A stretch of DNA of 64,000 nucleotides from Paramecium sonneborni (taxonomy: Eukaryota; Ciliophora; Oligohymenophorea; Peniculida; Parameciidae), in contig CAJJDN010000054.1 of the NCBI GenBank assembly GCA_905182985.1, positions 62,001 through 126,000 of the forward strand, in the 5' to 3' direction. Position 1 is the stretch's first letter. The number at the start of each line of letters is the position of its first letter. Positions 1 to 12,300 of the stretch are shown piece by piece. Below the pieces are notes generated by a model. It was not told the DNA's origin. It did no database searches and saw only the letters and a program-made list of their open reading frames with translations. The position numbers and the translations under genes were made by a program.

Positions 1-1
1 A

Positions 2-1760
2 ATTTTAGAAGATTTTTATACTTTAAAAGAGAATTAAATGAGAAAACGATAATAATATTTTGAAGAATAAAATACTATTAAACGAAAATAAATTGGTATA
101 AGATATATTGATCGTTAGCTGAAAAGACCATTAGTCAAAAAAGAAAGCAATATTTTTCTAAAGATTCTCGATAGATGAAAGTTGTGAAATCAAAATTTGT
201 TTAATATTTGATATAGGCTTAAAAAAAGAAATTTCTTAAAGAAGCAATAGAATTTAAGAAATAAAGTCTGTTGAAAAAATTATAAAGATAAGGAAATCCT
301 TTAGCAAACATATATGTTTAAAAATTTAAAGAAATAATGCAAAATATTGTTAAGAAATATAGATAAGTAATTATATTATAATAAAATAAGAAAAAAGGTA
401 ATCAAATAGTTTCATAATAGAACTTTTTTGAAAGAAATGCATCAAAATAAATGATAAAACCTTTATTTATAAAAGATGGAGAGGATTTAATGTTAGAATA
501 GGTAAAACATAAATTTCATCCTCCATCTAAAATATTGATTTGTGACTAGGAAGATAAGAATAATAAACTCTAATAAGAGAAATTAATTAAGTAAAGTTAG
601 AATTTCAGATTAGCCATAAGAAATTAGAATTTGAAAAAGAATGAGTTTCTTTAATTTTATAGTGGAGGACCATAATCAAGTAGAAGATTTTAAAGTTAAT
701 AATTAAAATTTATAAATTAAATAGAAGGGAAAGAATTACCTAATAAATAAGGTTGGATAACAGATGAGATAGAAATACAAGCTGCAAATAAAATAAAAAT
801 TGCAATGAAAAGATATTTGTATAGAAAAAGGTTATCTAAAATGTTTGGATAGAAAGTGGAGATAAAAAATAGAGAAATAGAAAAGAAGATTTAAAAATGT
901 TTGAAAGCAAAAAGATTTTTAGAAGAATTATCTTAAGAATTAAGTAGGAGATAGAATGAAAAATTAAAGGATCTTTCAGTATTTTGTCCTCCAAAATTAG
1001 CTTTGGATTAATTATAAAAGTGTATATTTGCCCCATATTCAACACCATCATCTCCCTTGACTCAAAGATTAAGTTAATAAAAAACTTTAGATATATCGTT
1101 AGCAAGCAGTAGAATAGCAAAATAAGTAATAGAATATTATTATATAGAGCTTACATTAAAAATAAGAAATAAAGAATGAGAATTTAAAATAATCTTTAAT
1201 TAAGAAAGTAGCTAAGATTCGTATAAGTGGAGAAACAAAAGTGAAAAGCAGAAAGTTAATTTAAGCAGCAAAAATGAAAAGTGTAACAATAGCTGAATCT
1301 GCTGGATTTCAATATGTAAAGGCTGATACAGAATAATATGATTAAAATGGAAATACGCCATTATATTATAGTGCTAAATTTGGAGATACTTAAATGTCAA
1401 AGTTATTATTAAGAGCTGGAGCAGATGTAAATTAAAAATGTTCAAATGATAATACACCTCTTCATATGGCATTTTAGTCAGGTAATAAATAAATTATAAT
1501 TGATTTTTTAAATAAAGGAGGTGATTTAAATATTATTAATAAAGATAATTGCACTCCAATAGCATTTGGAAGTTTAGAATTACTTAAATCATTAAATTTA
1601 TAAGATTATATTGCAACAGTACTATTGTTTTAATTATAAATAGGTAAAACCAAATTAATAATGCCGAATTGATAATTAATAGATGCTTCATTAAAAGATT
1701 ATTCATTTAAATCATGATTTTAATGATGAATTATTATTAGATTTAAAAATGAGAATTTGA
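2..1760 (+). CDS. Ankyrin-repeat protein with IQ-like motif, 5' truncated
   Basis: Read with TAA/TAG as Gln, this frame is open from the window edge to TGA at 1758-1760 after removing three introns (96-118, 1126-1147, 1619-1643; 23, 22 and 25 nt, all GTA...TAG). The remaining 562 residues lack the N-terminus. The first two thirds are Lys/Gln/Asn-rich and probably disordered or coiled. Around residue 250 lies an IQ-like calmodulin-binding stretch (KIKIAMKRYLYRKRL). The last ~130 residues carry ankyrin repeats with the typical NGNTPLYYSAKFGD and NTPLHMAFQSGN turns, a protein-protein interaction fold. The third intron is needed to reach the TGA used here; without it the frame would stop at 1671. 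Function beyond scaffolding is unknown. It ends 62 bp before the next gene on the same strand. Confidence 0.8.
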
Positions 1761-1822
1761 TTAGATTTGATAAAATTATTTACTAAGTTATTTTAAAATA
1801 TATAAATAAATAAATATCAAAT

Positions 1823-4269
1823 ATGGCTGCACCTGATTATGATTAATTTCGTAAGATTAGAGTGTTAGGAGAAGGTGCTTTTGGTAAGGCAATATTAGTA
1901 GAAGATATTAGAGATGGGTAATATATTATTTGACATTTAGCACTTAATGGGTTAAAAAATAAATTGATATAAGTTCAATGCTTTAAAAAGAAAAAGAAGA
2001 AACAATTAAAGAAGCTAAAATATTACAACATTTAGATCATCCAAATATAGTTAAATTTAAAGATGTATATGCAACTAAATAAGGTAAATTATGTATTGTA
2101 ATGGAATATGCTGATGGTATTAAATTATTATATTATCTAGGTGGTGATTTGGCTTTGAAAATTAAAAATTAGTAAGGGAAATTATTTAAAGAATCTTAAA
2201 TACTTGATTGGTTTACATAAATATGTTTAGCATTGAAACATGTTCATGATAGGAAAATTATTCATCGAGATTTAAAAGGATAAAATATCTTTTTAACTAA
2301 ATAAAATAGAGTTAAATTAGGAGATTTTGGAATTGCTAAAATTTTAGGCAATACTTTAGAAAAAGCTAAAACTTAAATTGGAACTCCTTATTATTTATCA
2401 CCAGAAATTATTGAATCAAAACCTTATTCTTAAGCTGTAATATATATCAATAAATTAGAGCGATATTTGGTCATTAGGAGCAATCTTATATGAATTATGT
2501 GCTTTGAAACCTCCTTTCCTTGCAGATAGTTTACATTTCTTAGCTTTAAAAATTGTTAAAGGACAATTTACATAAATCCCTAATGCTTTTACTAAAGATA
2601 TGAATAATTTAGTCAAATCATTACTATAATTATAACCATAAAAAAGACCTAATATCAATTAAATTTTAAGTAACTTATTTCTAATTAAACATTTATTAGA
2701 AATGCCAATTATATCTTCGAGAATGAAAGAATTTTTAACTGAAAGTTAATAAAAAGTAGAATTTGCTCATACTATATTACATAAATAGGTAATTTTATAA
2801 TAATAAACTTAATATAGAAAATCAATTGTTAAGCAAACATAACTGATTTAAAATTAATTGATGAAGATAATCTTAGACCTCCTCCTAATTTATTAAGTAA
2901 ATAAAATAGTACTTAATCGTAATAATTATTGTAATAACCATAATAAGTTCCAAAATAACAATAACAATAATAATAATAATAATAATATGTACCTTAATAA
3001 TAGTTTATTCCAAAATAATAACTACAATAATAAAAAGTATAATAATAGTAATAACAACCACCAATTTAACAATAGCAAATATAAAAAAATAATTAATAAT
3101 ATTAATAACAATAAAATAGAAATATTTAAGGTAGATAAGAAAAACCATTAGTTTAATAACATGTTATGTAATAACCAAAATAATATGTATAATAACCAAG
3201 AAGGGAACAATAAAAGCCTAATTCTGCAGCCTAATTATAAAAATAAAGAAACAGTAGTAAGAATAAATTAGTTGATAATGAAAGATAAGAATAAGAAAGA
3301 AAAAGAATGCAGTAAATAAAATTAGAGGCTGATCTTAGAAGAAAAGAAGAAGAAAAGAGAAAATTAATTAGACTTTAATAAGAAGAGGAGGCAAAAAAAA
3401 GATTAAAAGATGAATAAAAAAAGAAGAGAGAATAGTACTAAAAAGAAATGAGAGATGATCTACAAAAAAGAAGATAATAAATATAACAATAATAATAAAG
3501 TTAACCAAACTTAGAAAATGAACCAAAATATATTGTTAGATAAACAATATCTTAACCTGAACATTTTGATGATAATTAATTAGAGGAATATAATAGTGAT
3601 TAAGAAACTAATGAAATTGAAGGTTAATAAAATGATAAAAATAAATATGCTGAGAAAAATTAAGAAGATAAAGACAATTTTGAAGAATATGATGAAGATA
3701 ATAGAAATATGGATTATGGATTAGTATAAGAAGAGAATGAAGCAGAAATAGATGCATTGTAATAAGCAATTTAATGTAAAGAATACGAAAAAGTGGTATG
3801 AAGAATTTCTTAATTATTAGATGGAAGAAGTATAGGAAACAAATAATATTGTAAATTAATTAGAAGATGCTTAATTTGAAAAAAAAAGATAATAGATTTT
3901 AGAATAATTTGATTCTGAAGAAGTTGTTGACATAGATGACTTAGAAGATGATGATGAAGATTTTAATTTAACAAAATCTGCTGGATAAACTAATATAGAA
4001 GTTGGTTTAGATTATTTTAATAACCCTTAAGCAATGAGATCTTATTTATAAACTACACTTGGTAAAGATCTATTTGATAAAATTTATAAGATAACATTAA
4101 AGTAAATACTAAATATATTTTTAGTGATCTTTCCAAGTATCAACTTGATGAAGTCGAAAAAATTATAAACAATAATAACACTAAATTAATACAATTGTTA
4201 ACAAAGGAAGAAGCCAAAAGGTTTATCCCTTTAATGTTGTAATTAGTACATAAGGAAAATAATTAATGA
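1823..4269 (+). CDS. NEK-type serine/threonine protein kinase with Gln-rich tail
   Basis: The kinase domain starts within 10 residues of the Met: Gly-rich loop LGEGAFGKA, the VAIK-equivalent Lys in QWVKKQ, catalytic loop HRDLKGQN, DFG, activation segment GTPYYLSPE and SDIWSLG. The order and the LSPE triplet fit the NIMA-related (NEK) family, which acts in cell-cycle and ciliary control. Six introns (1918-1940, 2117-2140, 2437-2458, 2789-2817, 3796-3820, 4102-4124) are required and their removal leaves an exact codon number. After the kinase come ~120 residues of almost pure Gln (2890-3240), then a charged Glu/Lys/Arg coiled coil, an acidic stretch and a short conserved-looking C-terminal domain (residues after intron 6). 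A start 53 codons upstream is not available in frame. The family call is firm; the NEK subgroup is not. Confidence 0.92.
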
Positions 4270-4792
4270 TTTTATTGGAAATTTATTGTAATATTAAATA
4301 ATCTAATTTATTTTTTTAAATACTCATAATCTTTCAATTATTAATGTTTTTCTTCTTTTTTACATTAATAAAGTATCTTAATTGGATATGGATGATAGTA
4401 GTAGTTTGTTTTATTTCAAATAATAACATCAGTTCAAAATCAATAATTTTATTCTTATTTTTTAAAAACTTATATTAATCATCATAATTTCAATATAATT
4501 GATTTATATTTTTTAACTCCAGTTTTATGTTATCAATCAAAATTCTAACACACTAAAACATTAATTTGTCAATCAACAATAATTATTATTAAGCCACTGA
4601 AATTAAAAAGACCTAATTATTGTATCATATTATACAATGATTTTAGACATTAAAAAGGGGTAAATTGAAAAATAAAATAAGTTTAAAAATGAATAAGATA
4701 ATTTTGATTTAAATTTATATTAAAAATAATATATGCAATATTAAGAATTCTTAAGAAAATTATTTAGTTAGTTATATTACAATATTAATTCC
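4270..4792. other. Intergenic stretch, convergent gene ends
   Basis: Between the kinase stop and the stop of the next minus-strand gene. Apart from the weak short frame listed separately I see no gene, RNA or repeat; the sequence is simple A/T-rich. Confidence 0.5.
4490..4650 (-). CDS. Possible 45-residue peptide with one intron
   Basis: An ATG at 4650, a 23-nt intron of normal form (4613-4635) and a TGA at 4490 give a 45-residue reading frame beginning with a hydrophobic run (MSKIIVFLISVA), which could be a signal peptide. Coding-like sequence continues past the TGA in the same frame for another ~50 codons, so this may be the decayed start of a longer gene, or chance. I recognise no family. 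With TGA as the only stop, short open frames are common here, so support is weak. Confidence 0.22.
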
Positions 4793-5575
4793 TCATAATT
4801 TTAGTTCTTGTTCACTATAAAAATCTTTATCTTCTACTTTATAACTATTACAATGAAAATTTAGAGAATGTTTTTAACATGTATCCTCTAATAAGTTATC
4901 AACAACTTCTAAAATTGAATCATCATTTTAAGACTATTTATTTTCACTCAAAATATAAATTGAAGGTAAGATTTACTCTTTATTAAAAATTATATGAGCT
5001 CTGAGAGCTTTAAAAATATTTATCCAGTCATCTAATTTAAGATTTTATAGTTATTTTTATAGATTATAAGTTGTTTCTTCAGAGTCATCTATTAAATCAA
5101 ACTAAGCTTTCTCATTTCCAAGATAAATAATTCCAAATCTAGACTAATGTCTCTCCTTATCAGCTAATAATTCTTTTAATAGTCTTATTCTTTTTTTATC
5201 ATTTTTTGTTGTTAAATCAATTATGAAAGCAATATCACATTCTAATTTCCATTCTAACCATTATTATTATTTTTCAAAGAATGAAACTAACTATTTAGTT
5301 TCATGCGGTTGATCTTATTTATTAAATTAATCTAATCTTCTTAAAAAGTAAGAAATTCCATTACTAATTGAAATCTATTAATCTGTTTCATTAATTTATG
5401 ATAAATTTTTACATTTACCATTCTACTCTTATTAAAATGTGGTTTTTCTTTGTGATGAACAAGGTATTCCCATTTTGATAACTCTGACAATTAATTTTAT
5501 GTTACTTTATTAATTATAATCACTTATATATATTGACACCAACATACCAAAATAACTAATACACTATTTAATCAT
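4793..5575 (-). CDS. Uncharacterised 260-residue protein
   Basis: Open without introns from ATG at 5575 to TGA at 4793 in the ciliate code, 260 residues. The body has a well-mixed composition typical of a folded domain, e.g. WLEWKLECDIAFIIDL, DDWINIFKALRAHIIFNKE and a Cys/His pair near the C-terminus. I do not recognise the family. The start is uncertain. Met residues at codon 11 (MLVSIY) or 35 (MGIPCS) are alternatives. The upstream sequence stays open in another frame and could be joined by a 25-nt GTATG...AAG intron (5520-5544), but that extension contains no ATG. It converges with the kinase gene. Confidence 0.6.
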
Positions 5576-6242
5576 TTTAACCTAATTTATTTTTCAAGAC
5601 TTTGATTGTTTTAATTTCTCTTAAATTTTTAAGTTTTTCTCTTTTTATATATTTCTCAATAACTTTGGTTATTTTACAAGAATTAAATTCTTGTTAATAT
5701 TGAAAATAAAAAAGCAAAGTCTTTGAAGATTTTCTTAACACTATCACTTCTAATATTAAAAATTGATAATGCTATTGATTATTAAAATTATATACATAAA
5801 TTAAAAAAGAAGATGCATAGATATTTTTGTCAAAATTTAGATCAGAAACAAACTATATTTCAAAAAGTAGAAAATATATAATGAATTTCTTTTAATTAGT
5901 TATGAACTTATTTATTATTATATTATTTATATGAGGATATATTGAATTTTAAATTTATATTTTTTTAATTCAAAGAAACTAATTATAACATAAAAACTAA
6001 TATAATTTTAAATAAGGAAATAATCTATTCAAAATACATTAAAATCATCAAATAATTTGAAAATTCGCTAAACAACTTGATTAAGATGTAAAATTTATTT
6101 TATAAGAATTTAAAGATTATCTTGAATAATTCTATCAAATACAAAATATAAAATTTATATGTAATTACATATAATTATAATACATTAGAAAAACTGGTTA
6201 AATATCACATATTCTATAGAAAATATTTAATTAAATAATTTA
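5576..6242. other. Intergenic stretch upstream of divergent genes
   Basis: A/T-rich DNA between two gene starts facing away from each other, so it must carry both promoters. A minus-strand frame is open across much of it but has no ATG; see the findings. No other feature seen. Confidence 0.5.
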
Positions 6243-8133
6243 ATGTTTCAAAGGAGGTCAACATCTCGGTCATCCTCAAATAATAGAATAGAATGTTAGA
6301 TTTATAAGTAATATTAAGAAGCTTAAGCTCAAATTCAATACTATGTGTATCAAGACTTATAGAATGTAGTTAATTTACTCTATGTAATGAGAGCTGTGGT
6401 ATCATATTTTAAAGAGGATCTTTTACATCCTATGATCAACTTATGTTATAACAATTTAGTTTTATAATTAAATCGAACATATAGCTCTAATAATTATTAT
6501 ATTTAATAGAGTTTAAATAATTAATAGAATAAAGAATTTTTAAATTAATAAAAATAAAAAGCCAAAAAAATACTAGATTAACTACTAAACTCAATGTCAG
6601 AGTTTAAAAATTTTAATTTAACAGAATAATTAGATTTAATTGAATCGTACAAAAATAATTCTTTAGACAAATATTTGAGATTGTTTTCTAATTCATAAAA
6701 ACAAACAAATTATAGTAACTAATTTAATGAATTATCTACTTAAATTATTAATTCAATGTAATCTATTGATAATTAATTAAATTAAGAAGGATTCGATGGT
6801 AAATTCAAATAACCAACCATAGCTGAAATTCATTATAAAGCATTGTAAAATATTGTTTTATTATTTTAGAATGTATGAATAATTGATATAAAATAAGTTA
6901 CAATTAAATTTTCCTCATTTTAATAATAGTTTAGTAGAAATGTATTGCCCAATTTCTAATCATAATCATAAGAAGATTTCTCATGTTTGTTTGAATTAGT
7001 TTTGTAGTAATTTTCGATTAAATTGTTTTGATTGCTCTTAAGATGGTAATCATTGTGCACATCACAAAGATTAAAAAGAAATTATTGAATTAAAGAATTT
7101 TATAGAAACTAAGGCCTTAGAGTATTAAGATACTGTTAAAAAAATAAACAATCTACAAAATTAATTAATTTAAATGTTTGATGAGGTTAAATTGAATATT
7201 CAATAACAATATGACATCTCATTTAATATGTTAAATTAAATGGATATTTTTTAAATAAATGATACTCTATAAAATCTAATATAATTTAATACACATCTAG
7301 ATCCTTCTTACGAAATAATTAGTAATAATACTTAACACTTAGTAAATTCATTGAATGAATTTATACAAGCAATCTAAGAAAATTAAAAAAGTAATACTAC
7401 GTGTTTTTAAGAAAAAATAATGAAGAATAATAAATTAAATGATCTTCAAAACCACTCAGATTAAAGTAATCAATTTGGCGATTATAATTAAGAAAAGTCA
7501 AATAATTTTATAAAAGATTATGTGAATATTGCTAAGATTAATTAATCCCCTTAATTTTCGAATGGTTAATATATATCAAATGAATAATATTCAAACAATC
7601 TTAACAATTAATAATAATTGTAAAATAAGTTAATAGAATTTCTAAAAAAATTTGAACTTCCAATAAATAATAATACTCACCCTACTATTCAGAATATCCT
7701 TAATTCTATAAATAACAATTACGAAAAGTTAAAAGAAGATATCAAGAAATTGAAATTGTCATACAATCCCAATAGTAAATTTAAAACATATGCAGATTAT
7801 GCAATAAGACAACTTCCCTCTGGAAATTTAAGAGAATAATTTAGATTACACTAGATATTTCATCTATTTTATAGTTATTTGGATGCAGAAAAGAAAAATG
7901 GTAGGATAATTAATATTTTTGAATACCTCGCTTATGTCAAAATTTCTTAATAAAATGACTTTGGGAATTTTCTTATCTATTTTGAACAATAAAAATGTAT
8001 ACTATAGAAACAGCCACATTTTGTAAATTAATAAAACAGTTAAAATCTAAATAATTAACTTTATTGGTAGGATGATTATTATTATGAGCTATTTAAAAAT
8101 TTTTCAAATATATATGGGTATCAAATAATATGA
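6243..8133 (+). CDS. B-box-like zinc-binding protein, 621 residues
   Basis: ATG at 6243 and TGA at 8131-8133, with one 25-nt intron (6873-6897) that ends AAG, not TAG; it removes an in-frame TGA and keeps the frame. The N-terminal ~220 residues are Gln/Asn/Ser-rich. Residues ~225-275 hold an ordered set of Cys and His (YCPISNHNHKKISHVC, NCFDCSQDGNHCAHH), the spacing expected of a B-box-type zinc finger, followed by a helix that may start a coiled coil. The C-terminal half is Asn/Gln-rich with a folded-looking end (FRLHQIFHLFYSYLDAEK). Proteins of this layout are common in ciliates and mostly uncharacterised; a ubiquitin-related role would be a guess, as no RING is visible. Confidence 0.75.
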
Positions 8134-8749
8134 TTATCAAATATATTTTTTAATTTATATGAATAGAATTTAATAATATAAGGTATTATTTTTTATAAAA
8201 TGAGTATATTATTTTAAACTCTAATCATATTATAAGCTTTATTAAATATACTTTTGCTCAAAAAATCTGAAAAAAAATGATGTAAATAACTTTAATACTT
8301 ATTTATTACCTAAAATAACAAAAGATCTTTCTAACATAGATTAGCTCTTCTAAACTAATGTTTCAAGTTGATTCAAATTTATAAGATAATTAAGTAATAT
8401 CATTGAATCAAAATTTTAAAATTATGATTATAACTGAATTTAAATTAATAAACTAATTCTATTCATCTCTGTAAGATAAATTGGTTATCATTTAATTGGT
8501 AATTATAAGAGTAATTTATATTTTTAATAACTCTGTTTATCAATTATGCTAAAAAAGAAGAAATTAATAATGTATTAAAATTTATTCAACATCCGACTTT
8601 AATTTTTTAAAAGGATTTAGAAATGAATATAGTTCTTAAATTAAATATTCATAAAACTATTTGAATAGATATATATTTATCAAATATTTATAAATATTTT
8701 TTTAAGTTAATTAATAATAAACTGAATTCATAGATTTTATAACATTTTT
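8134..8749. other. No supported gene; broken coding-like frames
   Basis: Plus-strand sequence here reads in pieces as protein-like (a hydrophobic start at 8201, then two further frames), but joining them needs single-base shifts and no intron fits. Treated as non-coding or a decayed gene; see the findings. Confidence 0.35.
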
Positions 8750-9020
8750 TCAAAATTCATTCATTCTTTTGGTTATCATATAATGCTATTCTGTAAGTTC
8801 TGCACTCAAAAGTCTTGAATTGTGAGTTGGTACGGAAATAATTGAAGAGAGAATAATGCTAAGAATATAATATTAAATACGATCTATGTTTTATTTATGA
8901 TTTTGAAACCAACATAAGATATTTTTTTAATTTAGCTATATTTTCTTTTAATTTTTGATTTTATTTTAATTTTTAGTTCAAAAGATCATAAAATTTTTAT
9001 GAGCTTTTCTTCATTTTCAT
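8750..9020 (-). CDS. Small coiled-coil protein, 82 residues
   Basis: ATG at 9020, a 22-nt GTA...TAG intron (8859-8880) and TGA at 8750 give exactly 83 codons. The N-terminal 40 residues are a Lys/Gln/Leu heptad-like helix (KFYDLLNQKLKQNQKLKENI), the rest a short charged tail (TEQHYMITKRMNEF). A second Met follows two codons later. No family recognised. It lies 290 bp downstream of the end of the giant surface-protein gene on the same strand. Confidence 0.6.
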
Positions 9021-9310
9021 AACTTTAAGAATTAAATGTAAGTATTTAATTAAAATAAATTTATGTTTCTTAAAATAAATGGTTGCAATACTAAAAATAA
9101 ATATATACGAAAGCATAATGAATAAGAAAATTATTAAAATTTAAAGTAAAATTGAAGAGAAATTGTAATTGTATGTTTCATTTTCATATTAAATGGCAGC
9201 TAGGAAAATTGCGACAGAACAAATTTATCCAGTTTATAAATCTAATTTATTAAGATTAGTATGTATATAAGGTCTATTTTTAAATGCTAATTATTAGTAT
9301 AATAACAAAG
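9021..9310. other. Intergenic stretch
   Basis: Between the end of the giant gene and the start of the small coiled-coil gene, both on the minus strand. A/T-rich; no feature seen. It should hold the promoter of the small gene. Confidence 0.5.
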
Positions 9311-12300
9311 TCATTCCAATTAAAGATGCTTTTAAAGTAATACTAGTTTCAAAATAAGTTAAAAATAGAATTATAATAGCTTTTTTACTTAATTTAATTT
9401 ATTCCCAAAAGTAACAGTTCTATTCATATTCATTAAAAAGATAACAGATGTGAGGTCTTAATTTAGATTAGTTTAGAGATTTACGTTTAATGTACATTAA
9501 CATAAATAATGAGAATGGGATTGCACATCCAAAAATTATTAATCCTGGAAGCACTAAATAAAATATCCATAATAGATGAATTTAAGAATAAAATAATCTA
9601 GTTAAATCTCCTTAAATATATTAAAATTTTGATATTTCTCTTATAGATACTAAAGAACATAAACTAAATAATTAATAATTTAAATAGTGTACATTTTAAT
9701 AATTCCTGCAAAATTAAAAATATAAAGACAAAGTAAAGTATTTGTAATAATACTAAGTTTAAATTTTGATTTTGTAGTAATTGAAAATAGTATATATCCA
9801 ATAAAAATTAAAGTAAATTACCATAATATTAAAATTATGATTATAATAACTTTGAAATAGATTAATTCAATATTTTATATTTCAGATAAATAACAATCTA
9901 AATTGTTTGCCATAGAATATGAAGTATTACTAGCTTAATTTATAAAGTTTAATTAAAATGAAAAACTTGTATTAAATGTGAATATTACTGAAAATATCCA
10001 CAAATAAGTTAAAAACATTTTCATTAAGATACTTTAAAGATCTAGAATAGTAATTTTAAATACCTTAATTTAATTTAAATAATATTTTACTAAATCTTTC
10101 TTTTATTTTGAATAATAAAAATAGTTCATTAGATCTTTCAATACTTTTTAGAGTTATAATAATTGATAAGATAGCCCTAAAATAAATGATGAATTTACCA
10201 TATTGTATTTAAGATAAAAGGAATAATACTATCTAAAACTCCATCACATATAAAACAATCAGAATTAGATTAACTTTTAAAATATCTTCCAAATCCCATA
10301 ATATTATAAATATCACATTCTTCACATAATGCACCAATATGTCCTTCATTACAACTTTTATCTCCTACTTTCCAACTTCCATTACAATTTTCTGTATTTT
10401 TAAAACATAATGTAGAATAATCAGATAGATAATTTGGCCTCCAATATCCTTTTTTTAAATTTATAGCATTTTATTAAATCTCTAAGAATTTCTCTTTATC
10501 AAATATTGAACATTTAATTGTATCATAAGTTACAGAATAAAAACCTTAAATTGGAAGGCATTTTTAACAACCAAAGTCAACATAAAATTCTCCTAATTAA
10601 CATTTGTAACTTTATGCTTAGATGTTATATTCTATAAAATTTTATTATATTTCTGTTTGACAATTTAATTAAATATCTAAATAATGATAATCTTAGTTAT
10701 AAGGATCAAATTAAAAAGTAAGTTAAGTTAAATCAAAATTATTTTAATTAATATCAAATAATAATGAATTCTTTTTCAAATATCCATTTATTTCTGTACG
10801 ATCGAATTTCACAATTTTATTTTTAACAAGACAAAAAGAATTTCCAAGATAAAAGAGTTATTCATTTAGGCTATTCTTAAACATTAAAGCTAATTTATTG
10901 ATTTAAATTAAAGTTTATGAAGTTTTAGGTAAACAAATACTAAATTCAGATATAATCTAATTACTTGGAATCATTAAATATTTTGATTTTATTTTCTTTT
11001 CTTATTCAATAGTTATATAAGGTTATAAATTTAATTTATGAATTGATAATTATTCAGTATTTTTAATTATTGATGGCATTTCTAATGAATTTATAAATAA
11101 AGTTAAATGAGTTGGATTTTCTACAAGATTATTTCCATATAAAGAAGCTTGATTAAATATTAAATAATTTTGTTTAAAATTTTAAACATTTATATTACTA
11201 TCTTCATTAAAATAAATACCTCCACCCTCTCTTGCTTTATTTAATATTATATTACATTTTTCAATAATAAATTAACTACTATTTAGTTCCAAATATAAAC
11301 CTCCACCTAAATTACTAGCATTATTAAATAGAATTTGACATTATTTTATAATAATAGGCACTTTAAAAGAAGATAATGCTATTCCTTAACTACCTTCATT
11401 TTTAATAATAATCAAATTCTTCATTTAAACTATTTAAGATATATTATTTTGAGTAATAAACTTTATACATCCATACTATTAAACAAAGTTATAATTACAA
11501 ATAAAATCTACAATTTTAACATATTTAAATGAAAAGAAATTTAAAGAAAATAATCCATCGTTACAAAAAGTGCAATTGTTTTAAATTAAATGTAATTAAT
11601 TAAAAGTAAACTAATGTACATCTGAAGAACTTTATATAGATATCAATGATGTTAAATCTGACAAATCTTATTATATAGATTTAAAAACATCTCTTAAATA
11701 ATAACTTGATCTATCTATAGACAATTTAGTTGAAAATTAATTACATCCTATTCTAAAATATATTTAATTGTTATATTCAATTTTATTATCCTCTGCTGAA
11801 TATATTTAAGAACTATCAATTCTCAATTTTTAGATATTTACTTATGATGGTAAATTCATGTTTTAAATTATTTTTATTAAAGTAAAAGTGTAAAATACTT
11901 AAATTTATCTCAATTACAGATTCTTTAATATTAATTATGGTGAATTAATAAATATCATGATTGGTGATATATAAAATCCCTAGAAAATTACATTTTTTAC
12001 TGAAACTTAACAATTCTCTAAATATATCTCAGAGTTTTCACTACTTGAAATACTTAATTATTCATTTTTACTCAAAACTCCTATTTAAAAAAAAAAATAT
12101 TTCCATTATTCCTCATTTTATGATATTTTAATGTTCTTAAATAATAATTTATTTTTTTCAACAATTTTTTTAGAAAATTAAACATAAAGAATTTAATTCA
12201 TCAATGATATACAACTTTCAATTTAAATATTAAATAAAACAATTATATTTTAGATATTAGAAGGTTAAATTGTAAGTATTGATGAAGACATTCTATTAAA

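Noticed and set aside
5520..5950. N-terminal extension of the gene at 4793-5575 through a 25-nt AAG intron
   Set aside because: The upstream frame is open for ~110 codons and protein-like, but contains no ATG and no intron that would supply one.
9194..9454. Plus-strand open frame of 86 codons (MAARKIATEQIYPVYKSN)
   Set aside because: It lies antisense to the C-terminal end of the giant surface-protein gene, whose reading is continuous and intron-consistent. With one stop codon, chance frames of this size are common.
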